64,000 nucleotides of DNA, taken from contig NZ_JAYWTM010000004.1 in NCBI RefSeq assembly GCF_036016195.1, positions 1 to 64,000 of the forward strand, written 5' to 3'. Source of the stretch: Brenneria populi (GTDB lineage: Bacteria > Pseudomonadota > Gammaproteobacteria > Enterobacterales > Enterobacteriaceae). The notes under the pieces are model-generated. The model did not search any database, was not told the origin of the DNA, and worked only from the letters and a program-made list of their open reading frames with translations. The position numbers were made by a program, and so were the translations under genes. Below, piece after piece: positions 1-7,283 of this stretch. Each line of letters starts with the position of its first letter. Within the stretch, counting starts at the first letter, position 1.

Positions 1-1589
1 CACGTGTGCGTTTTCGCCTCACTGCAACTATGGGAATGGATGGGGATATTGAGGAAAACTTAGTATATGTTTTGGATGTCAATCCTGATAGTTCACCTCA
101 AACCACAGCTCAAGTAACAAGGGCAGAGCGTAATAATATCCAAATTCACTATTTGCCAGCCAGACGAGATCCTGCAGACCATATTGCTTACGGTGCTAAC
201 GCATTACTCGGACGTTTACTTCGTGCAGTACGTTGGGATGATGAGCGTACAGCGATTAAGGAATTAACCAAGCAGATAAGCGAGAGCCTAGCAGCTAACC
301 CCTCCATCAATGCTTTCAGTGAAAGTTTGAAATTAACCTGGGCAACACTACACAAAGGCAAATTTTTCTCTGATCCTAAAATTACATTTGTGGCTTCGGA
401 AATTGAAGCATTACTACGACATTTATCGGTCTCATTTACTCCCGGCCATGATGGCTCGCTTGTCGATTTTTCTCGGTTGAGCGATGGTCAAAAATCGATG
501 CTTTACCTTTCTCTTGTTCTGTCATCTCAAGCGATCGGTAGAGCTGTGCTCGCAGAGGAAGATGTTACATTTGATCCCGACAAGTTACGCCCTCCGATTT
601 TTACGCTGGTCGCAGTAGAAGAACCGGAGAATAGCCTTTCCCCCCATTACTTGGGACGTATTGTCAGTGCCTTGAATACCATGGCAAAGAATATTGATGC
701 GCAAGCCTTAATTGCTACTCATGCACCATCAATGTTGCGAAGAGTTGATCCTAAGTTTATACGTTACCTAAGACTTACTGAGGAAAGAAAAACACGAGTT
801 GCGTGTATCAAATTGCCACCTAAAGCAGATGAAGCACATAAATTTGTGAGAGAGGCTGTACAAGCATTCCCTGAGATTTATTTCTCACGCTTGGTTGTTC
901 TTGGCGAAGGAGATAGTGAAGAAATAGTACTGCCGCGTTTGCTCCAGGTTAAAGGTACTCCTGTTGATGAATCAGCTATTACAGTAGCACCATTAGGTGG
1001 TAGGCACGTAAATCATTTCTGGCGGTTGCTTTCCGCACTGCAGATTCCTTATCTGACTTTGCTTGATCTGGATGTAGCTCGGTACGGTGCAGGATGGGGG
1101 CGAATTAAATACGTTAACGATCAGCTTGCTGCATTTGAGCCGGAGAAAATACTCCCTTCAGAATGGAAAATTTCAAGATGGAATGATGAAGCTACACCAG
1201 TAAGAACTCACCATTTTTTTAATAAAGGCACACAAGACATTTTTGAAGAACTTGAAAACAGATCTGTGTTTTTTTCCTTTCCCATGGATTTGGACTTTTC
1301 CATGTTGCTAGCTTATCCCGAAGCTTATGGAGTTGAAGAAGATGAGCCGGACGAGTCAACAATAAAAGCAGTCCTAGGCAAAAACTATAACAATGTTTCT
1401 CAATATAGTGCAGATGAACAGAGCTTGTTCGCTACTTACCATCAACGTTTTAAATTAGGTAGTAAGCCAGCCGCACACATTGATGCTTTAGCGAAACTAA
1501 GCGACAGAGAATTAATTGCGAATATTCCAGAATCGCTGAATAGATTAGTTGATGCCGTTATTGCCAAACTTGGAGAATTACCTGAATGA
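1..1589 (+). CDS. OLD-family ATPase/TOPRIM nuclease (GajA-like), 5' end cut by window
   Basis: The frame is open to the left edge, so the N-terminus with the Walker A loop lies outside the window. Counting from the GTG at 6, I see an ABC-type signature LSDGQKS (residues 159-165), a Walker B VAVEEPE (202-208) and a switch histidine in ATHAP (about 239). A C-terminal TOPRIM domain follows, with GEGDSEE (glutamate 301) and LDLD (aspartates 354 and 356). This is the OLD overcoming-lysogenization-defect nuclease layout. The stop overlaps the start of a UvrD-type helicase by 4 bp (ATGA), which is the class 2 OLD arrangement and the gene order of the Gabija anti-phage system (GajA-GajB). In Gabija, GajA is a nucleotide-sensing DNA nickase. 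Function here is inferred from architecture and neighbour. The low GC compared with downstream DNA suggests acquisition by transfer. Confidence 0.82.
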   Translation, partial: RVRFRLTATMGMDGDIEENLVYVLDVNPDSSPQTTAQVTRAERNNIQIHYLPARRDPADHIAYGANALLGRLLRAVRWDDERTAIKELTKQISESLAANPSINAFSESLKLTWATLHKGKFFSDPKITFVASEIEALLRHLSVSFTPGHDGSLVDFSRLSDGQKSMLYLSLVLSSQAIGRAVLAEEDVTFDPDKLRPPIFTLVAVEEPENSLSPHYLGRIVSALNTMAKNIDAQALIATHAPSMLRRVDPKFIRYLRLTEERKTRVACIKLPPKADEAHKFVREAVQAFPEIYFSRLVVLGEGDSEEIVLPRLLQVKGTPVDESAITVAPLGGRHVNHFWRLLSALQIPYLTLLDLDVARYGAGWGRIKYVNDQLAAFEPEKILPSEWKISRWNDEATPVRTHHFFNKGTQDIFEELENRSVFFSFPMDLDFSMLLAYPEAYGVEEDEPDESTIKAVLGKNYNNVSQYSADEQSLFATYHQRFKLGSKPAAHIDALAKLSDRELIANIPESLNRLVDAVIAKLGELPE

Positions 1590-3262
1590 TTCCTATTGAA
1601 GCATGGCAACCCGCCGATGGATTAACACTGGAACCGAATGCAAAACGAGCAGCAAAAGCCCGTAACCGTTGTTTAGCTCTTACCGCGGGTCCTGGCGCTG
1701 GTAAAACTGAAATGCTAGCACAGCGGGCAGATTTCCTATTACGGACAGGTACATGTCGGTATCCGAAGCGGATTCTCGCTATCTCCTTCAAGGTTGATGC
1801 AAGTAGAAATTTAAAAGATCGCGTCGAACGGCGCTGTGGTGCAGATCTTGCCTCCCGTTTCGACAGCTATACTTTCCATGCATTTGCCAAGCGAATAATC
1901 GATCGTTTTAGACCAGTCCTTAAAGGAAGAGATGCATTGGATTCCGGCTATACGATCGTTGAAAAGAAAATCGGTACATCTAGCACCCAAATAGAGTTTA
2001 GTGATCTTGTTCCATTGGCTATCAAGATATTGCAAAACTCAAGTATTGCCCGTAATGCAATTCGTCAGGCTTACAGCGATATTTTTCTTGATGAGTTTCA
2101 GGATTGTACAAATTTGCAGTATGAATTAGTTAAGCTTGCTTTTCTAGGGACTAAAATCCGCCTCACCGCTGTAGGCGATACTAAGCAAAAAATCATGGGT
2201 TGGGCGGGAGCGATGGATGGGATTTTTCAAACATTTACTAATGATTTTAATGCAGTACCACTAAACATGTACCGTAATTTCCGATCAAAACCGCAATTAC
2301 TAAAAGTTCAGAACGAAATAATTCGGGAGCTTGATCCGACCTCTGCCATGCCAGATGAACAACTGAATGGTGACGAAGGTGAGATTCATGCCGAGAGTTT
2401 CGAAAGCAGCCAAGAAGAAGCCATTTATTTAGCGAATATTATTAATAACTGGATCAATAAAGAACAATTACCACCAGCCGAGATTGCTGTCTTAGTTTCT
2501 AAACAATTAGATCTATATGCTGACCATTTAATGATGGAGCTGGAATTACGTGGTATCCCATATCGAAATGAACAGCAAATGCAGGATATTACTGTCGAGC
2601 CCGCTGCACGATTAATCGTAGATTATCTTTCATGCCTCTATGGAAAGCGTGAACCTAAGGCTTGGATCCGTTTGATGAATCAGTTGATTCCTTTTGCCGA
2701 TGAAGAAGTACAGTCCAGTGCGCGAAAGGACCTTGATCGTTTGTTAAAAAAACAGCGCAAAGAAGCAGCTAGTGCTGAACAGCTTGATTCACCTTTTTCT
2801 TGTTGGTGGAAGTTTGTGAAGGCGTTTTTAAAGCATATTGGCTCTGATACGATCGTAGCCTTATCACCTGATTACGAATCCCACAAACGTCTACAGCAAG
2901 TTTTTCGTGATACCAAAGCACGGATTGAAGAGTTGCTTAAAATTGAATCAGATTTGCCGCAAGCGCTCGGGCGATTTACGGATGACCAAGCAGTTCGGAT
3001 TCTGACCATTCACAAAAGCAAAGGACTAGAGTTCGATTCTGTAATTATAATGGCAGTTGAAAACGAGATTTTCTTTGGTGACCAAGATGAGAATCGATGT
3101 GCATTTTTCGTTGGTGTTTCACGTGCGAAAAGACGATTGATATTAACGCATGCAGACGAGCGACAACGTCCTGCTAACGCCAAACGTTGGGATGTTCACA
3201 GGACCGCTCAATCTGAGTATTTTAGTTATGTTACACCGTTTATAACAACAGCAATAAAGTGA
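1586..3262 (+). CDS. UvrD/PcrA-like superfamily 1 helicase (GajB-like)
   Basis: 558 residues with the SF1A helicase motifs in order: Walker A TAGPGAGKT (33-41), Walker B DEFQD (169-173), motif III GDTKQ (197-201), motif IV YRNFR (229-233), motif V TIHKSKGLEFD and motif VI VGVSRAKRRL near the C-terminus. The start overlaps the stop of the OLD-family gene by 4 bp, so the two are translationally coupled. This tandem is the signature of Gabija-type defence; canonical GajB is somewhat shorter (about 500 residues), so Gabija-like is the safe label. The gene runs convergently into the GHKL ATPase with a 47-bp gap. A housekeeping repair helicase is less likely given the size, partner and AT-rich context. 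Confidence 0.83.
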   Translation: MIPIEAWQPADGLTLEPNAKRAAKARNRCLALTAGPGAGKTEMLAQRADFLLRTGTCRYPKRILAISFKVDASRNLKDRVERRCGADLASRFDSYTFHAFAKRIIDRFRPVLKGRDALDSGYTIVEKKIGTSSTQIEFSDLVPLAIKILQNSSIARNAIRQAYSDIFLDEFQDCTNLQYELVKLAFLGTKIRLTAVGDTKQKIMGWAGAMDGIFQTFTNDFNAVPLNMYRNFRSKPQLLKVQNEIIRELDPTSAMPDEQLNGDEGEIHAESFESSQEEAIYLANIINNWINKEQLPPAEIAVLVSKQLDLYADHLMMELELRGIPYRNEQQMQDITVEPAARLIVDYLSCLYGKREPKAWIRLMNQLIPFADEEVQSSARKDLDRLLKKQRKEAASAEQLDSPFSCWWKFVKAFLKHIGSDTIVALSPDYESHKRLQQVFRDTKARIEELLKIESDLPQALGRFTDDQAVRILTIHKSKGLEFDSVIIMAVENEIFFGDQDENRCAFFVGVSRAKRRLILTHADERQRPANAKRWDVHRTAQSEYFSYVTPFITTAIK

Positions 3263-3309
3263 AGAATTCATATGCCACATTGATTAATTTCATAATATTT
3301 CTCGTGTTG

Positions 3310-5055
3310 TTAAACTCGCAGTTGCCATTCGATTTGCTTTCGAGCGGTTGAAATAATTTGATTGAATAACATAACGCTCACCTCAGGTTCTCGATTATTA
3401 ACAGGAAAGTCAGGAGAACGACTCCCACCAACAAGCAAAACCTTCACAGGTAAATCCACATATTTTAACAGTTCATGTCTATAGGCTATAGCTTGAATAT
3501 AGTCTCCGTGGTTAAGTGCATGATCTGGGCGCTTGAATTCAATAAGCAAGTATTGACCACTCAAATTTTCATTCAAGAGCAAATCTGGACGATTGTTGGC
3601 TTTATCTCCAATATATGATTTGCCTACTAGATCCTCTATTTGACGGCGCAAAGTAACATTCGAGCTAAAAAGAGAATATTCAGCACCAAATATCCAAAGA
3701 TTCTTCTCTAGAGCTTTATGCATTATTGATTCAGTAGTTGATTTATCGCGTACAATCGAATCTAACTGATCAAGAAAAATTCTACGACCTTCTGCTTGTT
3801 GAACAAGAAAGGCCATGTCAGCAAGACCAAAATCGTTTAAACGCTCAGCTATACCCGCAACATCCGAGGGCATAGCTTCTCCAATATGCTCCAACAATAT
3901 GCGATAGTCAGAACTCTCCATTGATTCAAGCAACACATTTACAACTAACTCAACTTTGCTTTCCGGTTCTCCATAATATTTGTCAAGAATCTTTTTGATT
4001 GCCCGATCTGCAAAGGCACGCTTATATTCGGGAAGAGAAGATAATCTGGTAAGTAGTGATCTTTTTAAACGTGCTTGTGCTAATTGTATTTCACGGCGAT
4101 ACTGCTGCTCATAGGCCATTCGCAAAATTGGTTGAACATAGCTTTCGACCGCTTGTAAAAGCTCACTATTTTCAACCGTTGCATCCCACCCTGCAGTGAT
4201 ATGATCACGTAGCCCATCAGCTTCAATTTCACCATAAAGTTTGCGCAGTAGTTTCGATGGGAAATCCTCTGACTGATCCAGACCAAAGAATCTTGGTCGT
4301 CCAACAGACTTTCCATCGACACGTAGTGTCACACCCGGCTGACGTAATCCAGCTTTAGCATCACTGATAGTAAAACGCAGTCTAACACTACCAACATTTG
4401 CGAGTTCAGTCTCAAATTCTGCGTAATTACCCGATACATCATCAACATCTAGGCATTTTTCATTAACATTGATGGAAAAATCGTCTTGACGTCCGTAATC
4501 CTGTAGGAGGATTTGACGTAGTTTATTAGCATCAGGAAAACTTAGGCCCTGATGCAGTTCACTCAGGGTAATCGTTGTTCCATGCTGGTTTACATCACAT
4601 GAATCACTGTGCAAGTCGATATTTAGCCTCTCAATATCATCTACCTGCGAAAGCTCGTCCAAACGCAATATAAAGCGGCACACACGTCCACGAGCTCGGG
4701 TTTCAAGAGTCATGACTGATGCAGCCATCAAACCAGCAAACTTACCTATACCCTTTCGCCCTTTAACCAATCGATTTTTTAAGGCGGTTCGTTCGCCGCG
4801 ATGTGAACGTCGGTCAGTTGCAATGAATAAATAATGTCGCCTCAATTCCTCTTCAGTCATGCCAGTGCCATTGTCTTTAATGACAATGGGGTCACCACTG
4901 AGTGGCTTAGGGAGCAGGATAGTGACACCTTCTGCATCTGCATCCCATGCATTGTCTACAAGCTCCTTCAATGCACGTTCAGAGGACGGATATTCCTGAC
5001 TTAATAAAGTGGCAATACGAGAATCAACCTGAAATCTCAAATGAGACTTACTCAT
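3310..5055 (-). CDS. GHKL (Hsp90/MutL-type) ATPase with C-terminal PD-(D/E)XK-like nuclease domain
   Basis: 581 residues. The N-terminal GHKL fold shows ALKELVDNAWDAD (E31, N35, D38), DNGTG (61-65) and KGRKGIGKF (98-106), the ATP-lid motifs of MutL, Hsp90 and MORC-type ATPases. The middle is helical. The C-terminus has RPDLLL (D491), then IEFKRP (E506, K508) and YIQAIAYR, which fits a PD-(D/E)XK nuclease core as in DUF4263-like endonucleases. Bacterial GHKL ATPases fused or linked to nucleases (paraMORC-type) are known from restriction-like conflict systems. It lies next to the Gabija-like pair, on the opposite strand, with no methylase or other partner visible. I infer a defence role. I do not recognise a named system with this exact two-domain layout. 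Confidence 0.72.
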   Translation of the reverse strand: MSKSHLRFQVDSRIATLLSQEYPSSERALKELVDNAWDADAEGVTILLPKPLSGDPIVIKDNGTGMTEEELRRHYLFIATDRRSHRGERTALKNRLVKGRKGIGKFAGLMAASVMTLETRARGRVCRFILRLDELSQVDDIERLNIDLHSDSCDVNQHGTTITLSELHQGLSFPDANKLRQILLQDYGRQDDFSINVNEKCLDVDDVSGNYAEFETELANVGSVRLRFTISDAKAGLRQPGVTLRVDGKSVGRPRFFGLDQSEDFPSKLLRKLYGEIEADGLRDHITAGWDATVENSELLQAVESYVQPILRMAYEQQYRREIQLAQARLKRSLLTRLSSLPEYKRAFADRAIKKILDKYYGEPESKVELVVNVLLESMESSDYRILLEHIGEAMPSDVAGIAERLNDFGLADMAFLVQQAEGRRIFLDQLDSIVRDKSTTESIMHKALEKNLWIFGAEYSLFSSNVTLRRQIEDLVGKSYIGDKANNRPDLLLNENLSGQYLLIEFKRPDHALNHGDYIQAIAYRHELLKYVDLPVKVLLVGGSRSPDFPVNNREPEVSVMLFNQIISTARKQIEWQLRV

Positions 5056-5562
5056 ATCAAAACCTCTCTGACCGATAGTAACTAAAACCTGAATACTACA
5101 TTTCCTTTACAACTCGCGTTTACTTTGCTTATGACAATTATGAAAACACATTCGACTCACCATAAACCTTTAGAAATTTTTATAAAAATCATAGAATTAA
5201 AAGTTAAATCTAAATTTAAGATATGAACTGCGTAATGTGTGAAACATAAGACAGTTTGCACATTAATGCTTATAACATAACCGCGTGCAACATGCCGATA
5301 GAAACGAGAGCAGCCATGACGAGACTGGCAAAAGATGAGCAAAAAACTTGGGATATGAGTTGGTTAGTTATTTTCGATAGCCATGAAGTCTTCTATAACA
5401 GAACCCGACAGCACAACTTCCTAGGAACCAGCTTTGTAAGTTGGCAAGATCGTGACAGGGATCAAATCTATGCTTTAAATTGTCATCTCTTGGCATTGAA
5501 AATAAGTCTATTAGTCCACATAGAAAAGACGGGTATCTGCCCTGATTGAAAATGAGAATAAA
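5056..5562. other. AT-rich intergenic stretch, no convincing gene
   Basis: About 500 bp between the divergently oriented GHKL gene and the KilA-N gene, presumably holding both promoters. A 97-codon frame at 5256-5549 on the plus strand begins with TTG, lacks a clear ribosome binding site and shows no recognisable domain. I do not call it a gene, though an uncharacterised small protein cannot be excluded. Confidence 0.4.
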
Positions 5563-6276
5563 ATGGCTGAACAATTTGAATTAATTCCTCGGGTTGAAGA
5601 AGGGTCGATTATTCCTCAACGCATGAGCGATGGCTACATTAACGCAACAGCCCTATGCCAATCTGTCGGTAAGACGTTCTCAGGCTACAAATCAAGCAAA
5701 CTAGCCTCTGACTTTATTGCTGAAATGACGAAGCAAACTGGGCTATCTGAAGCACAGTTAATTCACTCTATAGTAGGAGGTAACCCGAAGCTACAGGGCA
5801 CTTGGGTACACCCCCAGTTAGCTATTAATTTAGCTCAATGGCTTTCACCGAAATTCGCAGTAAAAGTAGCCCAATGGGTTTATGAATGGTCTCAGGGGCA
5901 AGTTAAATTTGCCACTCCCTCACACCTTCAACGATACACTCGTAACAGACATAAAATTCCTCACACTCATTTTTCGATGCTAAACGAGATCACCCTGAGT
6001 TTGATCGCCCCTCTCGAAATTGCGGGCTACACTCTTCCAGATAACATGATTCCCGATATATCAGAGGGGAGAATGTTCTGCGCTTGGCTAAGAAAGCACC
6101 GAGGTATCGAGCCAAATACCTTTGATACCTACAAACACGAGTACATGGATGGACGCGTAGTAGATGCGAAACTCTATCCAGTAGAACTCTATGGTGATTT
6201 CCGTCGACATTTTCACGAAGTATGGCTACCACAAAAGCCCCTGAATACTTTAAGCAGAGAGATTCTTCGGCTTTAG
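5563..6276 (+). CDS. KilA-N domain protein
   Basis: 237 residues. The N-terminal ~110 residues match the KilA-N DNA-binding fold: RMSDGYINATALCQS, then a K-x-x-SD-F segment, then GTWVHPQLAINLAQWLSPKFA and VAQWVYEW, which are the conserved blocks of phage and virus KilA-N proteins. The C-terminal half is unassigned. KilA-N proteins are typical of prophages and mobile islands, where they act as antirepressor-like or regulatory DNA-binding proteins. It is the last gene before the attachment core at 6444 and the HPI integrase remnant, so it belongs to the AT-rich accessory block. No phage structural or replication genes accompany it. Confidence 0.85.
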   Translation: MAEQFELIPRVEEGSIIPQRMSDGYINATALCQSVGKTFSGYKSSKLASDFIAEMTKQTGLSEAQLIHSIVGGNPKLQGTWVHPQLAINLAQWLSPKFAVKVAQWVYEWSQGQVKFATPSHLQRYTRNRHKIPHTHFSMLNEITLSLIAPLEIAGYTLPDNMIPDISEGRMFCAWLRKHRGIEPNTFDTYKHEYMDGRVVDAKLYPVELYGDFRRHFHEVWLPQKPLNTLSREILRL

Positions 6277-6443
6277 AATATCTTGAAGTCCTACTGCTCC
6301 CTGCCCCTCATTGACAAGGTGGTCGATAAAGAGCCCAAAATTATAGCTATCATGGATCAAATATGGTGGTCATTTTGGTGGTCTTGACAGAAATGGAATT
6401 CAGGTTTAGCTTACTAATTAGCCAGTTACTGGCAAAGGCGATC

Positions 6444-6459
6444 CCAGTCAGAGGAGCCA
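6444..6459. other. attachment-site core: 3' end of asn tRNA gene (HPI att)
   Basis: CCAGTCAGAGGAGCCA is the 3' end of enterobacterial tRNA-Asn including CCA. From memory it matches the 17-bp att core used by the HPI integrase except for the last base (T instead of A). The bases upstream do not continue as a tRNA, so this is a bare att copy and not the tRNA gene. It lies 162 bp before the HPI-type integrase remnant, where att is expected. A bare copy here implies that the 1-6443 block sits between the real tRNA-Asn (outside the window) and the HPI remnant, as in tandem islands at one tRNA. Confidence 0.72.
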
Positions 6460-6529
6460 TTTACTTGTTTTCATGCATCCTTGCGAATCCCTATTTGTAC
6501 ATTGATTCAACAAGTTAGCATGAAAAACC

Positions 6530-6567
6530 TTCCTGATGCGTTTCTAGTTTTCCCTCCGCATCGGGAA
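6530..6567. other. stem-loop between att core and integrase remnant
   Basis: Arms TTCCTGATGCG (6530-6540) and CGCATCGGGAA (6557-6567) pair over 11 bases with one G-U pair and a 16-nt loop. A short A-run follows and no T-run, so it is not a standard terminator on the plus strand; read on the minus strand the T-run precedes the stem. It could be a structural part of the attachment region. Confidence 0.4.
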
Positions 6568-6621
6568 AAAATGGTGGTCAGATTTGGGGTCAGGTTGGTT
6601 CGATAATGGAGTGACCCCCAA

Positions 6622-6870
6622 ATGCCTCTTACCACGCGAAAATCCGTAGTCTCAAGCCTTCTGATAAACCCTTTAAAATCTCCGATTCCCACGGCCTGTG
6701 TCTTTTGGTCAAACCGGGCGGCTCCCGCCACTGCTATCTCAAGTACCGTATTAACGGTAAAGAATCCCGCATTGCACTGCGTGCCTATCCTGCCATCTCC
6801 CTGTCTGACGCCCCGTCAACAACGAGAAGGTATCCGCAAGATGCTGGCGCTGAACAGCAACCCGACGGCA
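6622..6870 (+). pseudogene. int: HPI/P4-type tyrosine integrase, 5' fragment
   Basis: Read across two frameshifts, this encodes the N-terminal domain of the P4-like integrase: MPLTTRK, then RSLKPSDKPFKISDSHG, GLCLLVKPGGSRH, YLKYRINGKESRIAL, ISLSDARQQREGIRKML. One base is missing in the A-run near 6638-6642, and one extra C at 6811-6814 restores the frame. Similarity stops about 85 codons in, shortly before the ybtS fragment begins on the other strand. The catalytic R-H-R-Y domain is absent, so it cannot catalyse excision. From memory the protein closely resembles the HPI integrase of Yersinia and E. coli, and its place upstream of ybtS matches HPI order. Confidence 0.85.
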
Positions 6871-6896
6871 AACCTTGACGGCATGACGACACCGCC

Positions 6897-7256
6897 CGTC
6901 AGCAGCGGCCACTCCCCAGCGTTAAAGGCAATCCCCCGCATGTGTGCCGCAAAGTTGAACCCAACCTTGCCCATGTACCCGACGTCCTTTCACCTGCGGA
7001 TGCGCCATAAAACGACGCGCGCAGTCGGCAATGGAATTCACCGCCCATTTTTGCTCCCCGGCCTCATCAATGAATGTCGCCTGCGCTCCGTCGGCATTAA
7101 TGTGCAACCGTACCTGGCATCCTTTGCTAAATACCAACAGGGTTGACGCTCATAGACATAACACTCTTCTTCTGCGAACTGGCGTAAGACGCCAGAAATC
7201 GCCGGCAGCCATTGTTCCTCTGGTAACGCCTGGTGTAAAAATTCACTGATTTTCAT
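6897..7256 (-). pseudogene. ybtS: ybtS (salicylate synthase, irp9) 5' fragment
   Basis: The minus strand from 7256 reads MKISEFLHQALPEEQW, then VLRQFAEEECYVYERQPCW. After a one-base deletion near 7126 it continues KGCQVRLHINADGAQATF, EAGEQKWAVNSIADC and FMAHPQVKGRRV. After a one-base insertion near 6966 it continues VGFNFAAHMRGIAFNAGEW. From memory this is the N-terminal third of YbtS, the isochorismate-pyruvate lyase that makes salicylate for yersiniabactin. The remaining two thirds are missing and the fragment abuts the integrase fragment. In the HPI the two genes converge, so one deletion could have removed both 3' ends. It lies directly downstream of ybtX, as in the ybtPQXS operon. Confidence 0.85.
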
Positions 7257-7283
7257 CCCTTACCTCTCTGTGTTATTCCCGGA

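Larger units (their letters stand above)
6363..6592 (+). repeat. Repeated TGGTGGTC motifs beside the att core (possible integrase arm sites)
   Basis: ATGGTGGTCA occurs at 6363-6372 and again exactly at 6571-6580. A close copy TTGGTGGTCT is at 6375-6384 and a weaker TTTGGGGTCA at 6583-6592. They flank the attachment core (6444-6459) and end just before the integrase start. P4-type integrases bind arm-type repeats on both sides of the core, so these are candidate arm sites. That role is inferred; the repeats themselves are plain in the sequence. Confidence 0.45.

Noticed and set aside
5256..5549. 97-codon frame upstream of the KilA-N gene
   Set aside because: TTG start, no ribosome binding site, no recognisable domain; listed only as part of the intergenic stretch.
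6421..6460. Complete tRNA-Asn gene
   Set aside because: Only the 3' end (att core) is present; upstream bases do not fold as tRNA.
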